From Gammaproteobacteria bacterium (GTDB lineage: Bacteria > Pseudomonadota > Gammaproteobacteria > GCA-001735895): DNA of 59,931 nucleotides. The translations under genes and the position numbers were made by a program. The DNA lies in NCBI GenBank assembly GCA_018669845.1, contig JABHSO010000096.1, positions 1-59,931 on the forward strand, read 5' to 3'. Of the stretch, positions 46,250 to 56,800 are shown piece by piece. Under the pieces are notes generated by a model that had not been told where the DNA came from, ran no database searches, and worked only from the letters and a program-made list of their open reading frames with translations. Each line of letters opens with the position of its first letter. Within the stretch, counting starts at the first letter, position 1.

Positions 46250-47194
46250 TTAGAGTCCGGCAGTTAAAGCACTGCAATCAAGCGCACCGACCACAGCGCC
46301 TTCAGCATCTTCAGCAGTAAAAAAACCTACGCTGATATCATCAGTTGTAAAAGTAGCTGACGTACCGTCAGATCCGGTTACTGTAATAGATGCAGCCCCG
46401 GTACTACCCATTGAAACAGGCACGGCTGAAGTTGATATTTTAACCGTTCCGTTATCAGGGTCATGATAAGTAGCCTCTTTAACTTCCACTGAAGTCGAAC
46501 CTGCTATAGTGCTCGCGATAACCAGTATATCCGTTGCCCTGTAATCACTGGACTCCGAAGTAACTCTAATCTCTTCAGCACTTACATCAGCATCACTGAT
46601 ATCATCTCCGGTATATTCAAACGCTGTTAAATAAAACGTTTTATTAGACGTAACGCCATCTACCAGGCTCTCTGCCGCTACCCCGCTGGAAGTTGTGGAT
46701 ACAACCGTTTTATCGGTGACAGGAGCAGTAGGTGTTGAATGACCATCGAACAATACATTGGTTACTCCATTGAGTACGGTTCTACTGCCAGCAGTATCCT
46801 CTACACAGTAATCCGTATAGGTATAAATCAGGTCATCATTACCATCATCATGTTCACCTGCTATAACCAGTGTTCCTCCACACTCACCAATCCAGGTTCC
46901 AGATAATGAACTCACTTTCTGAGCAGTCCTGACTTTAGGTGTTTTCTGTTTTATGGTGTTTATTAATACCCTGTAAGATCCCCCCATATCATCGCGTAAT
47001 GCGGTAGATACAATTTCACTAGTGTATGCACAGCCGGGTGTTGCCAATGCTGCATTGACGCCTAACTTATCAATAGTCGCTGCATCAAGTTTAGCTAAAA
47101 CCTCAGTATCACCCCCGCCACCGCTTCCACCACCGCAGGCAGACAGGACAATTGCCACAAATATAGACAGGCAAGATAAATTTGAAAATCTCAT
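46250..47194 (-). CDS. Lipoprotein of unknown function
   Basis: A 314-residue protein with a lipobox at LSAC (C20) and GGGSGGGG after it. AGGAG lies 6 nt before the ATG. The mature part is small-residue-rich and Thr/Ser/Asp-rich, beta-like, with two Cys pairs plausible (around GCAYTSEI and GECGGTLVI, then YTDYCVED and GALDCSAL). I recognise no family. It sits upstream of the FtsX-type permease on the same strand, though a hairpin lies between. It could be the cargo or partner of that ABC system, but this is only positional. Confidence 0.55.
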   Translation of the reverse strand: MRFSNLSCLSIFVAIVLSACGGGSGGGGDTEVLAKLDAATIDKLGVNAALATPGCAYTSEIVSTALRDDMGGSYRVLINTIKQKTPKVRTAQKVSSLSGTWIGECGGTLVIAGEHDDGNDDLIYTYTDYCVEDTAGSRTVLNGVTNVLFDGHSTPTAPVTDKTVVSTTSSGVAAESLVDGVTSNKTFYLTAFEYTGDDISDADVSAEEIRVTSESSDYRATDILVIASTIAGSTSVEVKEATYHDPDNGTVKISTSAVPVSMGSTGAASITVTGSDGTSATFTTDDISVGFFTAEDAEGAVVGALDCSALTAGL

Positions 47195-47508
47195 AAAAAA
47201 CTCCTGAAAAATTAACTGATTTCCTCTTAGAAATAGTTTTCGAAACAGTTATATTCTACGCTTCAGAGATAAGTTTTTTAATAACATAAAGTATGTCCGA
47301 GGCTCATAACAATCACTAAATATAGCTATATTGTGACAAGTTGATTCAGGTCAATATTTTAAATTAAATTTTGATTTAATAAACTTGAAGTAAATCGCAA
47401 CTCAGTTATTTCTGCATAAGTTCGGCTGAACTCCTGACTCAATAATCCTGAACAGGTTAATATTAGGATGAGGTAAGGGAATAACAAAATGAAACAGAAT
47501 CAATTTAA
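47195..47508. other. 314-bp spacer with an FNR-like box
   Basis: No gene is seen here. The region is 5' of the lipoprotein gene and 3' of the helicase gene (both minus strand). TTGATTCAGGTCAA at 47341-47354 matches the FNR/Anr consensus TTGAT-N4-ATCAA with one mismatch. It lies 147 bp before the lipoprotein ATG. This is a weak candidate. Confidence 0.3.
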
Positions 47509-49836
47509 TCAGCTATCTTCATGACCCCAGAATTCTATTAGTGAACTTTCAAGTGTTTCGATACCCCGTCTATCCTGAACTTGCCAATGCGGAGGGCAAT
47601 GTTGTCTGTACCCCATCTGATTAAAACGGCGATCTATCAGAATAACCACACCGCGATCAGACTCGCTACGGATCACTCGGCCAGCACTTTGCTGAACCCT
47701 GATCAAACCAGGAAATCGGTAAGTATGATCGAAACCATTTAAACCCAGATTATTAAAATCATTTTCTATCAGCCGTTGTTCTGTATTCGCCTGCGGTAAA
47801 CCAACGCCGACGATGATAGCACCAATCAACGACTGCCCCCGGTAATCGATACCTTCAGCAAAAATACCACCCAGGATGGCAAATCCAAGCGTTTTGTCAT
47901 ATTCGAAAAACTGGTTTATAAAGTCTAAACGTTGCTGCTCATCCGACTCTCTTGACTGTAGCAATGTGGGCATTTCACCAAAGAAATTTTTAAATCGTTC
48001 ATGAACAAGGTTCATAAAGTAATAGGATGAAAAGAAGACAAGGTAATTTCCCGGTCTGGCCTGATAGCAACAATGAATGGTTTTGCAAATTTTATCGATA
48101 TACGATTCGCGCTGCCGATAACGAGTATCAATATAACTACAGGTATTTACCAGAAGGTGTTTCTGAGGAAAACAGGATTCCAGCCTTAACAGCTGTGCAG
48201 ATTGATCAAAACCGAGTGCCTGAAGAAAATAACTACCGGGGGTCAGAGTAGCCGAAAAACCGCATACAGATTTAAACAGTGGATAAACCTCTTTAAGATA
48301 ATCAAATGCATTCAGGCATAGCAGTTTTACCTGTCGTTTCTTTAATGGTTTAACATTGATGGTTTTATGGTGTTCCGCATATAGATTATTGATGCATTGA
48401 TAGCGGAATATATTCTTTCCCAGCTCAAGTGTTTCAGCAGTGATGAGTTTGTTATTGAACAGGTCCATATTCAATTTTTCACTAAAACGCATGGTAGCCC
48501 TGTTAAACGATTGACTGGTTTCATCGAAAACTGTTTCATCCTCAACCTGCTCAAGCAAGTGTTTATCAAGAGCACGATTAAGACTATTGATAGCACGTTT
48601 GATAGAAGGATTATTATCAACCGCTGCTGCCTGTTTTATTTGCTGACGACTGATACTGGCAGAATACATACCCCTGGCTCGGTCAACCAGATTGTGTAAT
48701 TCATCAATCAGTAACAGCTTGCGTTTATTATCGGTTTTAAAATAAGTCAGTTGCACCAGAGGATCGAATACATAATTGAAATCACCGATAACAATATCGA
48801 CCCAAGGCAACATTTGTAGTGAAAGCTCGAAGGGGCATAGCTGGAAATCATCGGCCACACTTCGCACTGTTTCAGTATCCAGGTGGCGAAGCTTAACCAG
48901 GGTTTCACGGGCACCCGCCAGGCGATCAAAAAAACCTAAGGTTCGAATGCATTTTCCATCAACATTTATTTCATTGAAATCACCAGTACAGGCGCATGAT
49001 TTAGCTTTGGCTCTGATCACAAGATAGTTAATTTTCAATCCCTGTTGATTCATTTTCTCGATTGCGGCAACAGCCTGATTCTGCCCTGAAGTTTTTGCCG
49101 AAAGATAGATAATTTGATCAATCAACCTTTCACCTATGGCTTTGATTGAAGGAAACAAAGTACTGATAGTTTTCCCTGAACCCGTTGGAGCCTCAACCAT
49201 AAGCTGTCCCTTGCGCTTAATATTTCGGTATACCCGTGAAGCAAAATAATGTTGGTTCTGACGAAATTCCTGATGCGGAAACTGTAGGTCGCGTGCACTG
49301 TTTTTAGTTTGCAACTGCTGTTGCTCGATCAGCCCAAACCAGTTTATATATTGCTCAAGAACCTGTTGTAAAAAAGATTCAAGTTCTGCTAGTTCAACAG
49401 TTTTTGTTTGACGGTATTCCTGGTGATTAAATATATTGACGTAGTTGAGACTAATACAAACACTCTGAATATTCTGTTCAATTGCATAACAGGCCGCATA
49501 ACATTTTACCTGTGCCCAATGGCTTTCTTCATCAGCATCTGAGAATGAGTTCATAAAACTATAAATGGTTTTAATTTCTTCTACTCGTGGAGGACCTTCT
49601 TTATCAAATACCAGGTCAATACGACCACCTAGCTCTACATCATATTGGGATATATTAAATGAATGCTTAATTCGATACTCAGCAACTGCCTCCTGCTGAT
49701 ACCGCTGCTGAATTTTCTGGTGAGTTCGTAAACCTTCAAGCGCCGAAGGTGACGGTCCACCTTCAAAGCCGAGATCGCCACGTCGGCAGCAAATTTCAAC
49801 CAGCTGACGGATACCAATTTTGACGAGCTTACTCAT
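47509..49836 (-). CDS. XPD/DinG-family DNA helicase with N-terminal PD-(D/E)XK domain
   Basis: A 775-residue superfamily 2 helicase. Residues about 1-170 carry a nuclease-like PD-(D/E)XK pattern (GRIDLVFD with D74, VEEIKT with E87 and K89). The helicase core starts at about 195: Walker A EAPTGSGKT (215-223), DELH box (378-381). Four Cys between them (C281, C283, C296, C334) fit the XPD-type 4Fe-4S cluster. C-terminal motifs are FSATL, FFSSYYFMNLV, and the RVIRSESDRG segment with QSAGR. Its ATG overlaps the fan1 stop by 4 bp. FAN1 and this helicase are a known bacterial pairing for repair of interstrand crosslinks. Confidence 0.88.
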   Translation of the reverse strand: MSKLVKIGIRQLVEICCRRGDLGFEGGPSPSALEGLRTHQKIQQRYQQEAVAEYRIKHSFNISQYDVELGGRIDLVFDKEGPPRVEEIKTIYSFMNSFSDADEESHWAQVKCYAACYAIEQNIQSVCISLNYVNIFNHQEYRQTKTVELAELESFLQQVLEQYINWFGLIEQQQLQTKNSARDLQFPHQEFRQNQHYFASRVYRNIKRKGQLMVEAPTGSGKTISTLFPSIKAIGERLIDQIIYLSAKTSGQNQAVAAIEKMNQQGLKINYLVIRAKAKSCACTGDFNEINVDGKCIRTLGFFDRLAGARETLVKLRHLDTETVRSVADDFQLCPFELSLQMLPWVDIVIGDFNYVFDPLVQLTYFKTDNKRKLLLIDELHNLVDRARGMYSASISRQQIKQAAAVDNNPSIKRAINSLNRALDKHLLEQVEDETVFDETSQSFNRATMRFSEKLNMDLFNNKLITAETLELGKNIFRYQCINNLYAEHHKTINVKPLKKRQVKLLCLNAFDYLKEVYPLFKSVCGFSATLTPGSYFLQALGFDQSAQLLRLESCFPQKHLLVNTCSYIDTRYRQRESYIDKICKTIHCCYQARPGNYLVFFSSYYFMNLVHERFKNFFGEMPTLLQSRESDEQQRLDFINQFFEYDKTLGFAILGGIFAEGIDYRGQSLIGAIIVGVGLPQANTEQRLIENDFNNLGLNGFDHTYRFPGLIRVQQSAGRVIRSESDRGVVILIDRRFNQMGYRQHCPPHWQVQDRRGIETLESSLIEFWGHEDS

Positions 49837-51490
49837 GCCCCTTTTTCCATTTTCGGACTCCAGCTTACCCGGACAAGTTCGTGTGGAATATCATGAATTG
49901 AAAAAAAAGACATCCAGCGCTGTTGATTTTTTTGCAGCCGGTCACCAGGTCCTTTGACTTCAATCAGTTTATAACCACTATCAGCTGGAAACAAAATAAG
50001 GTCTGGAAAACCTGATCGATTATTTCTAAGGTCACCTAAAATTCTTTTAAAAATGTTTAGCCAGTGCTGATAACTTATCCGTTGCAACGCTAGTTGAATA
50101 ATATCCAGAGTCAGTGTATTCCAGTCGACTAGTGGATTCATCAAACCCTGTTTACTTATCCAACGATTTGAAACTATACACCAGATATCAGTATTATTTT
50201 TAATCGAGCCCCATATTTCATCAAAAATAGATTGTCTCTTTTGAATAAAATCAAATGCATAAAAATCACTGGGACGATACTGAAATGAATTATAAAAAGC
50301 ACCAGGAACCGATTCAAAAATAACATCCCAGATCAGCAATCCTAAAACGCCATTAAACAAACTATTCTCCAGAAAGAAACAGGTTTGACCGGTAATGCTT
50401 TGATTGTAATATTCGACCACAGCCATTTCTACACCCGGCTGCTGACTAAGCAGTAAATCAACAATAATCGGTTGATAGTTTTCTGATAATTTTTGACCAT
50501 ACAGCAGGGGAAGTTTGTAACGCTTTATCAATCGTGATGAAAAATCAATTGCAAACTGGGTTTCAGAATCATCAAATGGAAAATCAATAATTTCCAGGCA
50601 TTTTGATATCGCTAGTTGCGTATTACCCTGTCGCTGATAAATGCGGATACTACGCTCACGGCTTGGCGGCAACTGACATTGAGCATATAGAGATAAAGCC
50701 AGATCGAGTCGACCTATTCGCTCGATTTGTCTGGCAACTTTATATTTAAGACGCTCGCAGTTGCGATACAAAGGTGATTTCTGATCAATATTTAAGGACA
50801 CAGCCTCAAACCAGGCAAGCAACATTTCTTCATCACTGCTTTCAGCAGAATCCATTGAAATTTCTAATTCATGTAACATCCAGTGCTGCTGTATCTCAAG
50901 ATTGCTGTTGTAGGGCCGATGTTCAGCATCGAGAATATAGCTTTCATATTCACACAACCCAAGATCACGAAGTACAAAATCGGTCATCGACTGATTTAGG
51001 TTCCCAAAAAATAGCATTTGAAATAATAGATAAATATCTTTGCTTTGGACTTTTAAATAGCTGTCCTGCTGGAATAGACGATTACAAAATTCATCATTAC
51101 TATTCTCTAGCAAATATTCATCCAGGTCCTGCCTACCAAGTTTCCTTAATTTCTGTTGATCAGGATGTAATCTTAAAATATCTGCTTTGGTAAACAGACC
51201 AATGATGTTGTCAATCTCAAGCTCTATATCAAATCACAGGCCTGCAATGGTTGAATCGCTTCAGTTATCGAGTCGATTTCTGAGTAGTCAAGTTTGCTTA
51301 AACGATACCATTCATTGTTACGATTTAGTAATCGAATATATAGTTTCTTACTATCCTCGGGCAAAGCAGAAAAGCACTTCAGAAAGCCGAGATAATCAAC
51401 ATCGAGAATATCGCTGTAAACATTTTCAACATGAGTGAACAGGGTAGTTACATTGTCGAGATAATAACTTTCAGGCAAATCGGTGGACAT
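49833..51490 (-). pseudogene. FAN1-type VRR-NUC nuclease, frameshifted
   Basis: Two frames make one FAN1 gene. The N-terminal part (51224-51490, 88 residues; SYYLDNVTTLFTHV, LPEDSKKLYIRLLNRNNEWYRLSKLDY) ends PLQACDLI. Its natural continuation, ELEIDNIIGLFTKADILRLHPD, is read in another frame. That frame then runs on to the second open segment (to 49833), with TPR-like helices and the VRR-NUC core (GFPDLILF, LIEVKGPGDRLQKNQQRW). Removing the extra TA in the tata at 51225-51228 restores one 551-residue protein, close to usual bacterial FAN1 size. The catalytic residues are intact. It is either a true recent lesion or an error. It overlaps the helicase gene by 4 bp. Confidence 0.8.
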
Positions 51491-51799
51491 TCATCGAGTT
51501 TACCCTATTTATATTTCATTTTTTCTTTTTTAGCTAAAAACTAAACAAGCCAGATAGTGGTTTCGATTAACTCAATAGAAGGATTTAAAGTCTCCTTTTA
51601 AGAAGCTTGCTTTAAACCTGTATTTTGTCTAAATTTCAGTACCAATAGCGTGCACGGCGCATTACCCTACTAACCGCCTGTGACCATAATATAAAATATT
51701 TACCATTAATTAGTGGAAATTTTAAGGAACTAGTCTAAATATATAGTACTAACATCGATAATGAATATTGATAAAATAAATAACAACAGGATTTCTTGA
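51491..51799. other. 309-bp divergent spacer fan1/chemoreceptor
   Basis: AT-rich, with no gene seen. It must hold the divergent promoters of fan1 and the chemoreceptor gene. I cannot single out convincing -35/-10 pairs. The short gtgcacggcgca sequence near 51650 is not part of the palindrome family as far as I can see. Confidence 0.45.
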
Positions 51800-53683
51800 A
51801 TGCCTTTTAGATTAGATAATACTTCCATCAGCACTAGGTTAATAACTTTCGTAGTAATAACAACTGTCAGCATAATATCAATGGCAGTACTTAAAATTTT
51901 TTCTGATAACAGCCAAAGTCAGCTCTATCAAGCTCGCCTCTCGATCAGTGAAATACGTTCAGGCATGTTGATGTTACGCCGTAATGAAAAAGATTTTCTG
52001 GCCAGGAAAAATTTAAAATATGTTGATAAGTTTGAAAGTAATTACGCAGAATTATCTCAAAAAGCAGGCGATTTAAAGACTCTTTTAAACTCTATCCAGA
52101 TTAGTGAGGCTTCATACGAGCAGTTAACACAAGTATTTGAAGAATATCATAATACATTCAATAAACTGGTCACCATACAAAAAACTCAGGGTTTGAATGA
52201 AAAAGATGGTTTATACGGTAGCCTGCGAAAAGCTGTGCACAATGTAGAAAGCATTGTTAAAGAAATTAAGGATGATACTTTGATGAAAGATATGTTAATG
52301 CTCAGGCGAAGAGAAAAAGATTTCATGTTGCGTTGGAACATGAAATACCTCGAAAAATTCAATAAAGACATTCAAGTAATGGAAGTCAACTTGAGTAATA
52401 GTTCTCATCCATTAAAAACAAAAGAGGACATATCTAAATTACTAAACTCTTACGCTGAGCAGTTTAGACAGTTTGTTAAAATGAGCCAAAATAAGGGATT
52501 GAGCCGTGACAAAGGAACCCTTGGAGAAATGCGTTCTATTATCCATCAAACAGAAGAAATTCTTGATGAAGTGACCAATCATTTAAACCCAGCTATTTCT
52601 CATTCATTGAATCTCAGTAAAACAATTTACCTCTCTTTGGCCGTCATTCTAACTATCATTTTTATTCTCCTTTCATTCATTGTCATAAGAAGTATTATTC
52701 TTCCGATATGTCAGTTACAAAAATTAATGACTCAGGTTAAAGATACTCAGAATTTAACCTTACAAGCCAGTGATTTCGGCCAGAATGAAATTGGCAAGAT
52801 GTCCAGGGCATTTAATGAAATGATGCTGACTTTCAAACAAACAATACAATCAATTCATGCCTCGACATCTAGTGTTACCAGCTCATCCAGACAACTAAAC
52901 AGTGTCGTTATTGATACCAACGATGCCATATTGGAACAACGTTCTAATAGCGAGTATGCAGCTTCAGCTATGACAGAGATCAACACAACGGTTCAAGAAG
53001 TCAGCGACAGTATTTCTGACACTTCGTCATCGGCGACAGATACCTTAAATGAAACCGAAAAAGGAAAAAAAATAGTTGCTAGCGCCGTTCAATCAATTAG
53101 AGTACTGGCACAAGAAATTGAACAAACTTCTGGCATAGTCAATGACCTTGAAGAGGGTAGTCAGGAAATCAGTACCGTACTTGATGTCATCAAAGGTATT
53201 GCTGAGCAAACGAATCTTTTGGCTTTAAATGCTGCCATAGAAGCTGCCAGAGCCGGTGAACAGGGCCGAGGTTTTGCAGTTGTTGCAGATGAAGTTCGAA
53301 CGCTGGCTAGTCGTACACAGGATTCAACCGCAGAAATAAATCTGATAATAGAAAAGTTACAGTTAAATTCTAATAAGGCAGCTACTTCCATGCTAAAAAG
53401 TAAAGACCGGGCAACTGAAAGTGTCAATGAAGCCTTACTGGCTGATAATGCTCTAGATTCTATTACCAGTTCTGTTCAGGTTATTAATGACAAAAGCGCA
53501 CATATTGCTAATGCCTCACAACAACAGGCAATAGCAACCAATGAAATAAATCAAAATATTATTCGAATCTCTGAAATGGCTGAAAGAACTTCAGCTGGTG
53601 CAGAGAAAACACTGACAGCATCGTCGTCATTAACTGATCTGGCAAATCAACTAAATGATCTGGTATCACAATTTAAGGTCTAA
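51800..53683 (+). CDS. Methyl-accepting chemotaxis protein with HBM sensor domain
   Basis: A 627-residue chemoreceptor. TM1 is about 12-33, the periplasmic sensor about 34-275, TM2 about 276-298, HAMP about 299-351, and the signalling domain from about 400, with the hairpin tip [35 protein letters not shown]. The sensor shows an internal duplication: [11 protein letters not shown]...KYVDKF (56-78) and [11 protein letters not shown]...KYLEKF (165-187). This is the helical bimodular (HBM) signature, whose relatives sense organic acids or amines. There is no C-terminal CheR-binding pentapeptide. AGGA precedes the ATG. It is an orphan, and no che genes are nearby. Confidence 0.92.
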   Translation: MPFRLDNTSISTRLITFVVITTVSIISMAVLKIFSDNSQSQLYQARLSISEIRSGMLMLRRNEKDFLARKNLKYVDKFESNYAELSQKAGDLKTLLNSIQISEASYEQLTQVFEEYHNTFNKLVTIQKTQGLNEKDGLYGSLRKAVHNVESIVKEIKDDTLMKDMLMLRRREKDFMLRWNMKYLEKFNKDIQVMEVNLSNSSHPLKTKEDISKLLNSYAEQFRQFVKMSQNKGLSRDKGTLGEMRSIIHQTEEILDEVTNHLNPAISHSLNLSKTIYLSLAVILTIIFILLSFIVIRSIILPICQLQKLMTQVKDTQNLTLQASDFGQNEIGKMSRAFNEMMLTFKQTIQSIHASTSSVTSSSRQLNSVVIDTNDAILEQRSNSEYAASAMTEINTTVQEVSDSISDTSSSATDTLNETEKGKKIVASAVQSIRVLAQEIEQTSGIVNDLEEGSQEISTVLDVIKGIAEQTNLLALNAAIEAARAGEQGRGFAVVADEVRTLASRTQDSTAEINLIIEKLQLNSNKAATSMLKSKDRATESVNEALLADNALDSITSSVQVINDKSAHIANASQQQAIATNEINQNIIRISEMAERTSAGAEKTLTASSSLTDLANQLNDLVSQFKV

Positions 53684-53788
53684 AGTTACCTGAATATCCT
53701 ATGGGCATATAAACTAATAATTGAGATTACAACTAAAGACTGTAGCAACAGTCTCATCTACCTGGACTGGAAGATTATGTTACAGGCA

Positions 53789-53847
53789 AGCTCCAGACTA
53801 TACTGGAGCTGCTGATTTCCCCAATAAAGAAACCTTAAAGGTTTTCC
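53789..53847. terminator. Candidate bidirectional terminator between convergent genes
   Basis: The 8-bp stem agctccag/ctggagct (53789-53796 and 53803-53810) has a 6-nt loop. A second small stem (aaacctt/aaggttt, about 53830-53844) includes the stop codon of the minus-strand gene and is followed by tttatt on that strand. T-runs are short. Confidence 0.4.
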
Positions 53848-56800
53848 CTTACTCTCCAGCTTTTCCTCATCACACCGATCCATCCCAGAATCAGTAGGCT
53901 ATACAGCATAATTAGAGAGATCAATCCTCCGCCACCACCCGATGAAGGCTCTGGAGCAGGTGGCGCAAGATTACTATTTTTAGGACTGGTATTACCCAGA
54001 AACTCATCCAGATTACTGATATTGTCGCTATCAGGATCACTCGACGCATCAGAATTATCCAGAGGGTTCAGTCCATATAGAATCTCAAATGCATCACTCA
54101 TACCATCATTATCATCATCGGTATCGGCATTATCACCCTGAGCATCGCCATCAAAATCTGAGGATTCAGTGGCATCATCAGGAAATACATCGTTGGCATT
54201 TAATACATTATCGTTATCACGATCGGTATCACAGACATCACCCACCGAATCTCCATCAGTATCAACCTGCGAGGTATTAGCATGTGTAGGACAATTATCC
54301 AGCACATCGGTAATACCATCATCATCAGTATCTATCGTTGAGCCATTAACAATATTTGGATTGGTACCATCGGTGAATTCCTGCAGGTTACTCACCCCGT
54401 CACTGTCACTGTCACCTGTGGCATCTGCTGCATTTAAAGGGTTCAGATTATAAAGAATTTCAAATTCATCAGTCATGCCATCATTATCATCATCTGTATC
54501 TGTATTATCACCGACACCATCTACATCAAAATCATAACTTTCACTATTATCATCCGGGAAAAGGTCAGAAGAATTCGGCACACTGTCATTGTCTCGATCA
54601 TTATCACAGGCATCACCCACCGAATCTCCATCCAGATCAGCTTGATCGGAATTCGCTACGGAAGGACAGTTATCCACTTGATCAAACTCACCATCACTAT
54701 CGGAATCAGTAGTACTGGTCACAGTATTCGAGATGGTTGGATTACTTCCTAATCCAAATTCCTGCAGGTTGGTTAAACCATCAGAATCAGGATCAAGATC
54801 CTTATCTGAAGCATCCAAAGGATCGAGTCCATACAGGCCTTCAAAAGCATCTGACATACCATCATTATCATCATCAATATCTGCATTATCACCCAGGCTA
54901 TCACCATCATTATTGGAGGATTCACTGGCATCATCAGGATAAACATCTGCAGCATTCAAAACATTATCCCCATCCCGATCCGTATCACAAACATCGCCGA
55001 TTGAATCACTATCAATATCGGATTGATCAAGGTTTGCATTATTAACACAGTTATCACTCACGTCGACAACACCGTCAACATCGGTATCGATAGTATCGGT
55101 ATTCACTACCTGAGGATTAGTCCCGGCTGTGAACTCCTGCAAGTTGCTCAAGCCATCAGAATCACTGTCTGCATCTTTATCAGATGCATCATAAGGGTTC
55201 AGGCTATAAGCCAGTTCAAATGCATCAGACATACCATCATTATCATCATCGGTATCTGCATTATCACCAATATCATCACCGTCAAAATCTGCCGTTTCAC
55301 TGGCATCATCCGGGTAAGCATCAGCATCATTTAATACATTGTCATTATCTCGATCAGTATCACAAACATCCCCGACTCCATCACTATCCAGATCCGCCTG
55401 ATCTGCATTGGCTACAGAAGGACAGTTATCGGCAAAATCAAAAGCGCCATCAGCGTCTGAGTCAGTGGTGTCCTGTGGATTATTGTGAACCAGTGGATTG
55501 GTCTGCAGCGTAAACTCTTCACTATTGGTTAAGCCATCACTGTCAGGGTCACCACTGGCATCGGATGAATCTCTGGGATCAAATTCATACAGAACTTCAA
55601 ACGCATCGGTCATGCCATCATCATCATCATCGGTATCTGCATTATCACCGATATCATCACCGTCAAGGTCTGCACTTTCATTGACATCCTCAGGGAAGGC
55701 ATCAGATGCATTGGTTACGTTATCACCATCTTTATCATCATCACAAAGGTCACCAATAGAGTCAGAATCAAGATCTGCCTGATCAACATTAACAATACTC
55801 AAACAGTTGTCGGTTACATCCAGTACACCATCACCATCGGTATCAATGGTGTCAGAGTTGATGACTGTTGGATTTGTTCCTAGTGTATATTCTTCGAGGT
55901 TACTGACCCCGTCACCGTCTGCATCACCCGCTGCATCATCAACTAACACATTCAAGCTGAAGAAACTTTCGAAAATATCCGGCATGCCATCATTATCATC
56001 GTCCGGGTCACTGTTATTACCGCAGCCATTTCCAGAGGTGGATAAATTAGCATCACCCGTACAGTCAGAATCATTATCGGTTGACTCCAGACTGTTATAG
56101 GCGAATGCATCACTTGCATTCAAAACACCGTCATTATCAATATCCACATCACAGACATTACCAACCGAGTCACCATCAATATCAGCCTGATCAGCATTGG
56201 CATCGGTCGGACAGTTGTCAGTCACATCCGTTACACCGTCTGAATCTGTATCAATGGTGTCAAAGTTAACTTCTGTAGGGTTTGTGCCATTTGTAAACTC
56301 TTCCAGATTCGTTACGCCGTCGCCATCAACATCGCCACCGGCATCTGTATTACTTAATGAATTTAGACCATACAGGTTTTCAAACTCATCGGTCATACCA
56401 TCGTTATCATCATCTGGATCACTGTTATTACCGCAGCCATTTCCAGATGTGGATAAATTAGCATCACCCGTACAGTCAGAATCATTATCGGTTGACTCCA
56501 GACTGTTATAGGCGAACGCATCACTGGCATTCAAAACACCGTCATTATCAATATCTGCATCGCAGACATTACCGACCGAGTCACCATCAATATCGGCCTG
56601 ATCTGCATTGGCATCGGTCGGACAGTTATCTGTCACATCCGTTACACCGTCTGAATCTGTATCAATGGTGTCAAAGTTAACTTCTGTTGGGTTTGTGCCA
56701 TCTGTAAACTCTTCCAGATTCGTTACTCCGTCGCCATCAACATCGCCACCAGCATCTGTATTGCTTAATGAGTTGAGACCATACAGGTTTTCAAACTCAT

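Noticed and set aside
48027-48699. + strand frames inside the helicase gene
   Set aside because: The minus-strand helicase covers them fully with clear motifs; these frames lack any.
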